Assembly: GCA_002422175.1 (NCBI GenBank)
Contig: DITR01000146.1
Span: 1-10,548, forward strand
Length of the DNA: 10,548 bases
Direction: 5' to 3'
Origin: Alcaligenaceae bacterium UBA6179
GTDB taxonomy: Bacteria > Pseudomonadota > Gammaproteobacteria > Burkholderiales > Burkholderiaceae_B
Of the stretch, positions 1-7,000 are shown one piece after another. Position numbers and translations under genes: made by a program. Numbering within the stretch: the first letter of the stretch is position 1; each line of letters opens with the position of its first letter. A model generated the notes under the pieces. It ran no database searches, had not been told where the DNA came from, and was given only the letters and a program-made list of their open reading frames with translations.

Positions 1-698
1 TCAATGACTTTAGCTTTTGTTTGAGCTGCGCTGTTTACATCTTGTTGTGTCGGTACTTTCGCTTGGTCAACAGCTTGTGTTGTTTGGGGCACTTCAATAT
101 CTTGAGTCGCAACGGGTGTTGGCCGAGCTTTATCTTCAGCAGGGGCTTGAACCTCATTGGCTGAAACGACAGCTTGGACCGAAACCGCTTCATCTTTAGA
201 TTCAGCCTGACTTACTTGACCAGCCAACTCTTTAGATTCATTTTGATTATGATCGAGATTTTGATCGACCTTCAATTCCTGAACGACAGACGAAGCTTCA
301 GAGCTCGTTGAAACATTAGGAATTTGGCTATCAACTTGATCAGCCATTTTTTCTGGCAATGAACCTTCAGTTGTATTGGTTGTGGGTTCGTTTGAATCAG
401 GCACATCACGTTTGACGAATACGCGCTTTTTTCTAACTTCAACCTGAATAGTGCGCGAGCGTCCGGCGCCATCAGCTTGACGAATTTCTGACGTTTGACG
501 ACGAGTAAGGGTAATTTTTTTACCCTCTGTTGCGCCATGAGAGCGTCTTAAAGAATCAAGAAGGCGATTTTTATCGCTTTCATTGACGACATCATCAGAG
601 GTTGTGACTTGCACGCCCGCTGAGCGCAACTGTTCAAGCAGAAGTTCTGCTGGCATTTTCAATTCAGTTGCAAACTGGGCAACAGTGTTACTCGACAT
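1..698 (-). CDS. infB: Translation initiation factor IF-2, N-terminal part (cut by window edge)
   Basis: IF-2 is the GTPase that brings initiator fMet-tRNA to the 30S subunit and promotes subunit joining in the cytoplasm. Only the first 232 codons are present. The ATG at 698-696 begins MSSNTVAQFATELKMPAEL, the typical betaproteobacterial IF-2 N-terminus (small IF2_N domain, about residues 1-50). It is followed by the IF-2-associated segment around residues 55-100, with KKITLTRRQTSEIRQADGAG and a basic VEVRKKRVFVKRDV stretch. From about residue 101 the chain is a Ser/Glu/Gln/Ala/Val-rich disordered linker. The G domain lies beyond the left edge. The gene starts 73 bases after the nusA stop in the same direction, and a weak purine-rich ribosome site (taagagagag, positions 712-703 on the minus strand) precedes the ATG. 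It is the third gene of the rimP-nusA-infB operon. No frameshift is seen in the part present. Confidence 0.96.
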   Translation of the reverse strand, partial: MSSNTVAQFATELKMPAELLLEQLRSAGVQVTTSDDVVNESDKNRLLDSLRRSHGATEGKKITLTRRQTSEIRQADGAGRSRTIQVEVRKKRVFVKRDVPDSNEPTTNTTEGSLPEKMADQVDSQIPNVSTSSEASSVVQELKVDQNLDHNQNESKELAGQVSQAESKDEAVSVQAVVSANEVQAPAEDKARPTPVATQDIEVPQTTQAVDQAKVPTQQDVNSAAQTKAKVI

Positions 699-771
699 TA
701 GACTCTCTCTTACCTGTGTACAGGCACTTCATAAACAAAACGGTCAACTAAAGGCGAAACATCATAAAGCG

Positions 772-2253
772 TTAGCTTTGATCTTCAAACCAATGAGCCC
801 GTGCAAGCGTTATTAATTGAGCTGCTGCGCTTTCTTCTAAGTGGGTTATTTCAACCAACTCATCAGTAGCTAATTCAGCTAAATCGTCACGCGTTTGAAT
901 ACCTGCCTCATTCAAAGTTGATACAAGCTCAGGTGTCATGCCATCTAAACCTAATAGGCTATGACCACTTTCAACTTTTTCTTCTTGAACAATGGCGTCT
1001 GTGAGCAAGGCCGTGCGAGCACGGTTACGCAACTCATTAATTGTCTCTTCATCAAAAGATTCAATTTCAAGGAGCTCTTGCATGGGTACGTAAGCAATTT
1101 CTTCTAAACCAGTAAAACCCTCGTCAATCAAAATATCGGCTACTTCTTGGTCAACATCGAGCTTTTCAATAAAGTTATTGCGAATGGTTTGACGTTCTTG
1201 CTCTTGACGGTTTTGACTTTCTTCGGGAGTCATGATGTTGATTTGCCAACCTGTCAACTCTGAAGCTAAACGTACGTTTTGGCCCCGAGCACCAATCGCT
1301 TTGGGCAGGTTTTCTTCATCAACAACAACATCCATCGCATTTCGGTCTTCGTCAACAACAATAGACTCAATATTGGCAGGAGCTAAAGCGCCAATTACAA
1401 ATTGTGCTGGGTCTTCAGACCACAGAACGATATCAACTTGCTCACCGCCCAATTCGTTACGAACTGCCGTTACCCGTGAACCACGCATACCAACACAAGT
1501 ACCAATGGGATCAATACGCTTGTCGTAGGTCACCACTGCTATTTTGGCTCGAACACCTGGATCACGCGCTGCACCTTTAATTTCAAGCAAGCCTTGTTCA
1601 ATTTCGGGCACTTCGTTTTCAAATAATTCTTTAATAAATTCTGGGGCAGTGCGCGACAAAATGACTTGCTGACCCCGTGCACTGCGATCAATACGCAATA
1701 CCCAGGCTCGAACCCGATCACCTAAGCGAAGATTTTCTTTAGGAATCATTTCGCTTCGAGGTAGGCGGGCTTCGACTTTGCCAATTTCAATAATGGCATC
1801 ACCTTTATCCATACGCTTAACAGTACCGCCAATGATTGACTCACCCCGATCAAGAAAGTCGGCGAGTAATTGTTCACGCTCTGCGTCACGAATACGTTGC
1901 AAAATAGCTTGCTTTGCCGCTTGTGCGCCGATGCGACCAAACTCTATTGGCTCAAGGGGTTCTTCGATGTATTCACCGACCTCAATGTCAGATACGACCT
2001 CAGTCGCATCTGAAAGCAACTCTTGCTGATCAGGCTCTTGAAGGCCAAGCTCATCAGGCACCACAAGCCAACGACGAAAGCCCTCGTGTTCACCCGTTAT
2101 GCGGTCAACCGAGACACGAATGTCAACGTTTTCTTGAAAACGCTTTTTCATGGCAGAGGCTAATGCGCCTTCAAGCGCATCAAACACGACTTCACGTGTG
2201 ACGTTTTTTTCACGTGCCAGAGCATCTACTAACAATAAAATTTCGCGACTCAT
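772..2253 (-). CDS. nusA: Transcription termination/antitermination factor NusA
   Basis: NusA binds RNA polymerase and nascent RNA and controls pausing, intrinsic termination and rRNA antitermination. The 493-residue product has the full proteobacterial architecture. The RNA polymerase-binding N-terminal domain spans about 1-130 (MSREILLLVDALAREKNV). The S1 domain spans about 135-200 (ESIIGGTVKRMDKGDAIIEI). KH1 carries the GMRG loop at 255-258 and KH2 the GARG loop at 321-324. Two C-terminal acidic helix-hairpin-helix repeats follow, at about 365-415 and 435-490, as in E. coli NusA. The start codon overlaps the rimP stop as ATGA (2253-2250), and AAGGG about 9 bases upstream (2267-2263) is a reasonable ribosome site. 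This supports coupled translation with rimP; infB follows after 73 bases. Length and all key motifs are normal. NusA is a plausible effector of the terminator in the operon leader. Confidence 0.98.
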   Translation of the reverse strand: MSREILLLVDALAREKNVTREVVFDALEGALASAMKKRFQENVDIRVSVDRITGEHEGFRRWLVVPDELGLQEPDQQELLSDATEVVSDIEVGEYIEEPLEPIEFGRIGAQAAKQAILQRIRDAEREQLLADFLDRGESIIGGTVKRMDKGDAIIEIGKVEARLPRSEMIPKENLRLGDRVRAWVLRIDRSARGQQVILSRTAPEFIKELFENEVPEIEQGLLEIKGAARDPGVRAKIAVVTYDKRIDPIGTCVGMRGSRVTAVRNELGGEQVDIVLWSEDPAQFVIGALAPANIESIVVDEDRNAMDVVVDEENLPKAIGARGQNVRLASELTGWQINIMTPEESQNRQEQERQTIRNNFIEKLDVDQEVADILIDEGFTGLEEIAYVPMQELLEIESFDEETINELRNRARTALLTDAIVQEEKVESGHSLLGLDGMTPELVSTLNEAGIQTRDDLAELATDELVEITHLEESAAAQLITLARAHWFEDQS

Positions 2254-2738
2254 CGCTTTTTACCCTTGAAATCGAGAATGGGACTCAGCTTGGCACGATC
2301 AACGTCATTAAACGTGAAAGGAACAAGACGAACATCATTCTTTTTAGCTTCAAACTCGACAGTAAAGGTTTGTGCACCCTCGCTGTTCACCGTACCTTCT
2401 GTTGCCTGGCCTAAAAGACCGACAAATACTTTTTGATTATCAATGGGCTGTTTAAGTTTGACCTCAACACGCTCACCCATAAAACGAACAAAATCAGCTA
2501 ATTGGCGTAAGGGCCGATCAACCCCAGGGGAACCCACCTCAAGCCGACCATAATCAATATTTTCAACCTCAAAAAGGTGAGTTAATTGACGAGAAACTTG
2601 TTCACAATGCTCAATTAAAACGCCTTGCGGGTGATCGATTGTGATGCGTAAAACGCCCAATTGGGCGCGTTCAACGTCAACCAACTCAAGGTCAGTACCT
2701 GAAAGCGCTTGCTGCGTTAAAGTAAATAGATCTGCCAT
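2250..2738 (-). CDS. rimP: Ribosome maturation factor RimP
   Basis: RimP is a cytoplasmic assembly factor for the 30S ribosomal subunit. The product has 162 residues, within the usual family range. The family signature LEVGSPGVDRPL sits at the junction of the N-terminal alpha/beta domain and the C-terminal SH3-like barrel, at about residues 66-77; many homologues have SSPGLDRPL. The C-terminus is short and basic (DFKGKKR). The gene leads the rimP-nusA-infB operon, and its TGA overlaps the nusA ATG by four bases. The start at 2738 lacks a clear Shine-Dalgarno sequence: only GACGG follows a run of nine T on the coding strand. That T-run belongs to an intrinsic terminator placed immediately upstream, so both transcription and initiation of rimP probably depend on how the leader RNA folds. 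Confidence 0.96.
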   Translation of the reverse strand: MADLFTLTQQALSGTDLELVDVERAQLGVLRITIDHPQGVLIEHCEQVSRQLTHLFEVENIDYGRLEVGSPGVDRPLRQLADFVRFMGERVEVKLKQPIDNQKVFVGLLGQATEGTVNSEGAQTFTVEFEAKKNDVRLVPFTFNDVDRAKLSPILDFKGKKR

Positions 2739-2744
2739 ACCGTC

Positions 2745-2768
2745 AAAAAAAAAGGGCTGAAACAGCCC
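2745..2768 (-). terminator. Intrinsic terminator/attenuator in the rimP leader
   Basis: Read on the minus strand, this is a 6-bp perfect GC-rich stem (GGGCTG, loop TTT, CAGCCC; 2768-2754) followed at once by nine T (2753-2745). This is the form of a strong Rho-independent terminator. It lies upstream of rimP in the same direction, with the T-run ending six bases before the rimP ATG. It therefore either ends transcripts coming from rluB or the rimP promoter, or acts as an attenuator that must be read through to express rimP-nusA-infB. I recall an Rfam family of rimP leader attenuators in proteobacteria, but I have not matched this sequence to it. Confidence 0.85.
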
Positions 2769-2894
2769 GTGTAAATAATATCTAGCTAAATATGCACAAA
2801 CAGCATGTTTTAAAAGCGTCTTAAAAACGAGCTTATTTAAAACGTATTCAATGCCAAACCTAAATTAGCTCTAGAGTTTAGCACAAAGCCGAAA

Positions 2895-2924
2895 ATAATC
2901 TGTACTTTCGGGCAGTTAGCTCAA
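2895..2924 (-). promoter_or_regulatory. Candidate sigma70 promoter for rimP-nusA-infB
   Basis: On the minus strand, TTGAGC (2924-2919) is separated by 18 bases from GATTAT (2900-2895). Each hexamer matches four of six consensus bases. Transcription from here would give a leader of roughly 150 nucleotides that ends with the terminator hairpin in front of rimP. Other AT-rich hexamer pairs exist in this leader, so this is only the best-looking of several candidates. Confidence 0.3.
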
Positions 2925-2999
2925 GACTAAAGAAAAAAAACCTTTAACTATTTTAAATAACTAACCTTTTTTAACAAAGCCAGCAAAATCCTATCTAAT

Positions 3000-3044
3000 T
3001 CCTCTCTGATTTAAAGGGGTTTAGTTCATTTACACCAGAGAGGA
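3000..3044. repeat. 9-bp inverted repeat downstream of rluB
   Basis: TCCTCTCTG (3000-3008) and CAGAGAGGA (3036-3044) are perfectly complementary arms around a 27-base loop, starting about 7 bases after the rluB stop codon. In the rluB direction no T-run follows, so it is not a standard intrinsic terminator. It could stabilise the 3' end of the rluB mRNA. Confidence 0.5.
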
Positions 3045-3051
3045 TATCAAT

Positions 3052-5751
3052 CTATTTTTTAGAAAAACCCAGGCGAGATTCATGCGCAGAGGCACCACTA
3101 GGCTGCCAATCATCTCCTCGAGCTTGACCCTTACCTGCGCCACCACTTTGCTGCGAATCGCGATTAGAACTTCGATTGGGGCCTTTATTCGGACCTTTAT
3201 TAGGGCCTTTGCTAGGCCCCTTACTCGCGTGACGCGCCGGGCTCGAGCCTCTATTTGGGGCGTTTGTTGGCCCTTGACCTGGACCAGAAAATGGTCCTGA
3301 TGCACCTTGTGGCCGAGGCTTACGAGGTTTAGACCTTGGGTCAAACTTAGGGCGATCATTTGGCTGTGCTGCTAAATTTGAATCTGCACCACTGGACTGT
3401 TCATTCGAAGAACCCCCTTCAAACGATGTACGTGTTGAGGGACGCTTGCCTTTATGAAACGGTTTTGCATGTCCAACCCCAGGTTGACTTGGCTTATGCG
3501 GCGAGCCAGGTCTTGAGGAGCCTGGACGTGAAGCACCCGGCCGGCTATTTTGCGGGTGACCATTTGCAAAACCGCCACCGACTGTTAATCGAGCCGGTTG
3601 GCTACCGCCAGAACTATACCCACCCGCACCACCGGTGTGAGGCCTACCACCCGTAACAACACCCTTACGGCCCATTTTGGCGCCATGCGAGCCATTGCGT
3701 TCAAGCGTTCCAAACCCTGGAGGTAAAGCGCTGTCATGGCTCATGGGTTGACGAACAAGGCGTTTGCCACCCCGACCGACCGGATCATCTTCGTCTTTCA
3801 AAAGCCCAAGCTGAACCATCAAAGCAGACACTAAATTAGGCTCGACCTCTTCCCAGCGGCCGCGTCGCAATGTTGAGGGCAAAACAATGTCACCAAAGCG
3901 GGTACGAATTAAACGACTAACTGTTAGACCAACCGCCTCAAATAAGCGTCTGACCTCACGATTACGGCCTTCTTGCAGCGTGATGCGGTACCAACGGTTG
4001 CTGCCCTCACCACCAATAAAATCAAACACACCAAAGCAAGCCATACCGTCTTCAAGCGGTATGCCCTCTAGCAATTTCTTACGTATATCATCTGTTACTT
4101 CACCTAGTACGCGAACGGCATACTCTCGCTCATTGCCATAACGGGGATGAAGTAAACGGTTTGATAAATCACCTGATGTGGTCAAGATCAACAGGCCTTC
4201 GGTGTTCAAATCGAGTCGACCAACCGATAACCATTTTCCGACTTTTAATCTCGGAAGCCTTGAGAACACACTGACTCGCCCATCGGGGTCATCGTGACTG
4301 ACAATTTCACCGGCAGGTTTATGATAAATGATGAGACGTGGAGGCTTGGTGGTTGATTGACGAGCAATAGGTTTACCGTTGACTTTAACAATATCATTGA
4401 CCCCAACGCGCATACCGATGTGGGCAGGTTCACTGTTTACAGACACACGGCCTGCAATAATGAGCTCTTCCATTTCGCGACGCGAACCGATGCCTGCATC
4501 AGCCAATAATTTGTGCAGCTTAGGCATGAGCAATTCGCTTTGCAAATACTTACCTAAACGTTGCTCTGTTCGCGCTGTTTGACTTAAGTACGACAAGTCA
4601 GCATCATCGGTAGCAGTCGATTGTGCATCAATATTTACTTGTTCAACTGCACTTGCATTTTTTTCTGTATAGGTCGTTTGACGCGAGTCGCTCGTTTGAT
4701 CGGACGTCTCTAAAGCGGTAGCATCAAACCCATGCGGTTTGGGGGCGCCGTCATTTCTACGACGACGAAATGGTGTGCGCAATTGTCGATGACGCTGTTT
4801 TGAATCACTTGAATTGAGCTCTGGCGCGGTTGCAAACTGCCTCTCACCGCTTGCCTCAACGCTCGCCTGGTCGACAACGTGATCGTTATGTTGATCGTTA
4901 TTTTTATCGCTTGAGATATTAAAATTGGAATCATCATTTGAAACCACCTGCTCAAGAGAAGCGGCTGCTTTAAGACCCTTTCTGGGTTTCTTCACAGTAG
5001 GTTCTATTGCTGCCTGATTATCTTGATCGACCTTAACCGCTTCAACCACCTGAGGCGAGCGGGCTGTTTTAATTGGCTTAGTTGCTATAGGTGCTGGTGA
5101 TTTTTGAGCAGATTCAAGAACTTTAGCCACCTTTGTTACTTTTGATGGCTTGGGTACTTTAGGTACGATTGATTCCTGATCAGCTGTAGCGATCTGAGCG
5201 GCCTTCACCACTTTAAGAGCAGGCGCTTCTTGACTTGGTGCTTCTAGATCAGCTGTAACAAGCAGATTTGTTTTAACAGATTTAGCTGCCTTGGTCGCTT
5301 TAGGTGCTGGGGCTTCTGGATCTACCTTGGCTACCTTCGCTACCTTCGCTACCTTGGCTGACTCAATAGCCTCGACGGCCTTGCTTGCTTTATCAGTTTT
5401 GCTTGCCTTATCACTCTCTGGCAGGTGCTCTACCTTGGGTGCCTTGGGTGCCTTGGGTGCCTTGGGTGCCTTGGGTGCCTTGGGTGCCTTGGGTGCCTTG
5501 GGTGCCTTAACTGCCTTAACTGTCTTGACTGCCTTGACTGCTTTACTAGGCTTGTTTTCTTTATCAAGTGACGCAGAAGCGGCTGATTGAGTCACCGGTG
5601 TAGCTAAAACAATAGTTTCAGCAGGCAATGAATCAGCTACTTTACTTTTTTTAACCCGTGATGAACTTTTTTTAACGGCTGTAACGGCTATGGTTTCTGA
5701 GACTTGAGTTGATTCAATTGACTCTAAGCCTGCTTGTATTTTTTTATTCAT
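3052..5751 (-). CDS. rluB: 23S rRNA pseudouridine synthase RluB with long disordered tails
   Basis: RluB-type enzymes isomerise a uridine in 23S rRNA helix 89 (U2605 in E. coli) to pseudouridine. The 899-residue product has an S4 RNA-binding domain at about 409-462 (MPKLHKLLADAGIGSRREME) and an RsuA/RluB catalytic domain at about 470-640. The motif GRLDLNTEGLL holds the catalytic Asp514, and there is a late GRNREVRRLFEAVG motif. The core is only about 230 residues. The N-terminal 400 residues are a Lys/Ala/Pro/Val-rich disordered extension that includes eight KAP repeats (residues 83-106). The 250-residue C-terminal tail is rich in Gly, Pro, Ser, Arg and Asn, with SRPG and KGPN repeats. Long basic tails are common in burkholderial RluB, but this one is notably large. 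The ATG overlaps the scpB stop (ATGA, 5751-5748), so translation is probably coupled. RluE and RluF are less likely given the position after scpB. Confidence 0.95.
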   Translation of the reverse strand: MNKKIQAGLESIESTQVSETIAVTAVKKSSSRVKKSKVADSLPAETIVLATPVTQSAASASLDKENKPSKAVKAVKTVKAVKAPKAPKAPKAPKAPKAPKAPKAPKVEHLPESDKASKTDKASKAVEAIESAKVAKVAKVAKVDPEAPAPKATKAAKSVKTNLLVTADLEAPSQEAPALKVVKAAQIATADQESIVPKVPKPSKVTKVAKVLESAQKSPAPIATKPIKTARSPQVVEAVKVDQDNQAAIEPTVKKPRKGLKAAASLEQVVSNDDSNFNISSDKNNDQHNDHVVDQASVEASGERQFATAPELNSSDSKQRHRQLRTPFRRRRNDGAPKPHGFDATALETSDQTSDSRQTTYTEKNASAVEQVNIDAQSTATDDADLSYLSQTARTEQRLGKYLQSELLMPKLHKLLADAGIGSRREMEELIIAGRVSVNSEPAHIGMRVGVNDIVKVNGKPIARQSTTKPPRLIIYHKPAGEIVSHDDPDGRVSVFSRLPRLKVGKWLSVGRLDLNTEGLLILTTSGDLSNRLLHPRYGNEREYAVRVLGEVTDDIRKKLLEGIPLEDGMACFGVFDFIGGEGSNRWYRITLQEGRNREVRRLFEAVGLTVSRLIRTRFGDIVLPSTLRRGRWEEVEPNLVSALMVQLGLLKDEDDPVGRGGKRLVRQPMSHDSALPPGFGTLERNGSHGAKMGRKGVVTGGRPHTGGAGGYSSGGSQPARLTVGGGFANGHPQNSRPGASRPGSSRPGSPHKPSQPGVGHAKPFHKGKRPSTRTSFEGGSSNEQSSGADSNLAAQPNDRPKFDPRSKPRKPRPQGASGPFSGPGQGPTNAPNRGSSPARHASKGPSKGPNKGPNKGPNRSSNRDSQQSGGAGKGQARGDDWQPSGASAHESRLGFSKK
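3175..3222. repeat. Degenerate KGPN/KGPS repeats in the RluB C-terminal tail
   Basis: The segment encodes four successive Lys-Gly-Pro-Asn/Ser units (residues 844-859). Synonymous differences between the units make this an older, diverged repeat compared with the perfect KAP block. A similar short SRPG repeat lies at 3499-3546 (residues 736-751). Confidence 0.7.
5323..5358. repeat. Second 9-bp tandem repeat block in rluB (four units)
   Basis: Four consecutive 9-bp units, TACCTTGGC, TACCTTCGC, TACCTTCGC and TACCTTGGC, encode a Lys-Val-Ala series (about residues 132-143 of RluB). They resemble the KAP block about 75 bp away and suggest the same repeat-expansion process. Confidence 0.85.
5434..5505. 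repeat. Eight perfect 9-bp tandem repeats in rluB
   Basis: The unit CTTGGGTGC (plus strand) occurs eight times head to tail without a mismatch. On the coding strand it gives a run of Lys-Ala-Pro, and more diverged KAV/KTV units flank it on the high-coordinate side. Because the unit is 9 bp, copy-number changes by slippage would keep the rluB reading frame. Confidence 0.95.
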
Positions 5752-6413
5752 AAATGACGGTCTTCTAATTTTGATTGTTCTGGCAAGTTTTCTTCGAGCA
5801 CGAGGCTCTCTAATTCACTTTCGGTGGTTGTCGTGTTAGTTTCTTGAACAAGGGGTGCGTTAACTAACCCCAATAATGCGTCAGAGGTTTCAACCTCTGG
5901 TGTTATGACGGGTGGCAATTCATCTAAAGCATGGAGACCTAAGTCATCTAGAAATTGGCGCGTCGTACCTAAGAGCCCCGGGCGGCCCGGCCCATCGCGG
6001 TGACCGATGACTTCTATCCAGCCGCGCTCTTCTAGCGTTCGTATGATTTGAGTAGAAACGGTTACGCCTCTAATATCTTCAATATCGCCTCGTGTGACGG
6101 GTTGCTTCCAAGCAATGATTGCAAGGGTTTCAAGCACAGCACGCGAATATTTTGGAGTAGGCTCGGGGTTTAGCCTTTCTAAAAAGCGTTGCATTGAAGC
6201 GCGGCTTTGAAATCGCCAACCCGAAGCCACCTCAACCAACTCAAGACCTCGGTCTAGCCAGCTTTGTTGAAGCGTCTCGAGCCAAATTTTGATTTGATCG
6301 GGTGCGACGTCTTCTTCGCCAAAGAGCTTTTGAAGGGCATTAACAGACATGGCTGTCGGCGCGCACAAAAGCGCTGTTTCGATGATTTTTATTGCATCTT
6401 GTTCGTGGGTCAT
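5748..6413 (-). CDS. scpB: Segregation and condensation protein ScpB
   Basis: ScpB is the winged-helix kleisin-partner subunit of the SMC-ScpA-ScpB condensin, which organises and segregates the chromosome. The 221-residue product has two winged-helix domains, at about 5-85 and 90-165. Family hallmarks are YSRAVLETLAIIAWKQPVTRGDIEDIRGV and the terminal RPGLLGTTRQFLDDLGL. The last roughly 50 residues are acidic and low in complexity. scpA is not adjacent; the upstream neighbour is a divergent tRNA gene, so ScpA must be encoded elsewhere. The ATG at 6413 has no strong Shine-Dalgarno sequence. Its stop overlaps the rluB start by four bases, so the two form one transcription unit. Confidence 0.96.
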   Translation of the reverse strand: MTHEQDAIKIIETALLCAPTAMSVNALQKLFGEEDVAPDQIKIWLETLQQSWLDRGLELVEVASGWRFQSRASMQRFLERLNPEPTPKYSRAVLETLAIIAWKQPVTRGDIEDIRGVTVSTQIIRTLEERGWIEVIGHRDGPGRPGLLGTTRQFLDDLGLHALDELPPVITPEVETSDALLGLVNAPLVQETNTTTTESELESLVLEENLPEQSKLEDRHL

Positions 6414-6469
6414 CTACTTACTGATACCTATGTAACTTTAAAAGGAGTGTTGTATTAAATTAAGGCAAC

Positions 6470-6498
6470 TTGCTAAGATGCTAAAAATTTGCTATAGT
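6470..6498 (+). promoter_or_regulatory. sigma70 promoter of the initiator tRNA gene
   Basis: TTGCTA (6470-6475) and TATAGT (6493-6498) are separated by an optimal 17 bases. TGC directly precedes the -10 hexamer, as in extended -10 promoters. The predicted start, around 6505, is a few bases before the tRNA, leaving a very short 5' leader. Confidence 0.75.
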
Positions 6499-6510
6499 GT
6501 TTGACTCAGA

Positions 6511-6587
<77 letters not shown>

Positions 6588-6668
6588 AATTCTTTAAGCC
6601 GATCAATATGTAAATATGTCTTTTGTCGGTTAGTTTTAAATTTCTAGTTTTAATTTCAGTTCCAATTT

Positions 6669-6695
6669 AGCCAACCTTAAACGGTTGGCTTTTTT
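6669..6695 (+). terminator. Intrinsic terminator after tRNA-fMet
   Basis: AGCCAACC (6669-6676) and GGTTGGCT (6683-6690) form a perfect 8-bp stem with a 6-base loop. The stem's last T and the following TTTTT (6691-6695) make the U-tract. It is oriented to end the tRNA transcript about 80 bases after the CCA end. Read on the other strand there is no T-run. Confidence 0.88.
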
Positions 6696-7000
6696 GCGTT
6701 TAAGCTTAGGCTCAGCAAATCGATGAAGCTGAGCAAACTAAATTTAAATTATTAAATTTTAATTAGCACACACGAAAAACCCGGCAATAACCAAGGAGAA
6801 GACTTTTTCGATGTGATCGATGTGGCGATGTCTGTAACGCGTAACTTAATTGTTACTAAAACAATAAAGAAGTTATAAAACGCGAACAAAGTAATTGATG
6901 ATGAATAACAACTAAAAGCACGAATAAAAAACGGCTTAATTGAGTTTACAACATCAAACCAATACCGATAGTTTAACTGATAGGTGGCTTAATCAACAAA
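6696..7000. other. AT-rich stretch with no convincing gene
   Basis: About 300 bases between the tRNA terminator and the small CobW-like gene hold no supported gene. A 7-bp inverted repeat (GCTCAGC 6710-6716 and GCTGAGC 6728-6734, 11-base loop) has no T-run. An AAGGAG at 6793-6798 is followed only by ATG TGA and very short reading frames (GTG at 6813, ATG at 6828, 16 to 21 codons). I see no remnant of a recognisable protein on either strand. Confidence 0.5.

Larger units (their letters stand above)
2739..3051 (-). other. rluB-rimP intergenic region / rimP leader
   Basis: These 313 bases contain no convincing gene on either strand. They are AT-rich with several homopolymer runs. Contents, in the direction of the flanking genes, are: a 9-bp inverted repeat just after the rluB stop, a T8 run around 2940-2933, a candidate sigma70 promoter (2924-2895), and the terminator hairpin against rimP. 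The length suggests a long structured 5' leader for rimP-nusA-infB, separate from transcripts of scpB-rluB. Confidence 0.6.

Noticed and set aside
583..816. Plus-strand frame opposite the start of infB and the end of nusA
   Set aside because: It is covered on the other strand by unmistakable IF-2 and NusA sequence.
3000..3060. Plus-strand terminator using the 9-bp inverted repeat and the T6 at 3055-3060
   Set aside because: The T-run is about ten bases away from the stem and no plus-strand gene precedes it; the T-run encodes the Lys codons at the end of rluB.
5434..5505. CRISPR-like regular repeats
   Set aside because: The units are 9 bp, contiguous and without spacers, inside a coding frame; this is a tandem repeat, not a CRISPR array.
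5291..5590. Plus-strand frame with a Leu-Gly-Ala repeat protein
   Set aside because: It is the antisense translation of the 9-bp repeats in rluB; the minus strand has the catalytic domain and coupled start.
6811..6893. Tiny frames after AAGGAG (GTG at 6813 or ATG at 6828, 16-21 codons)
   Set aside because: The spacing to the ribosome site is too long, the ATG at 6811 is followed immediately by TGA, and the peptides resemble nothing known.
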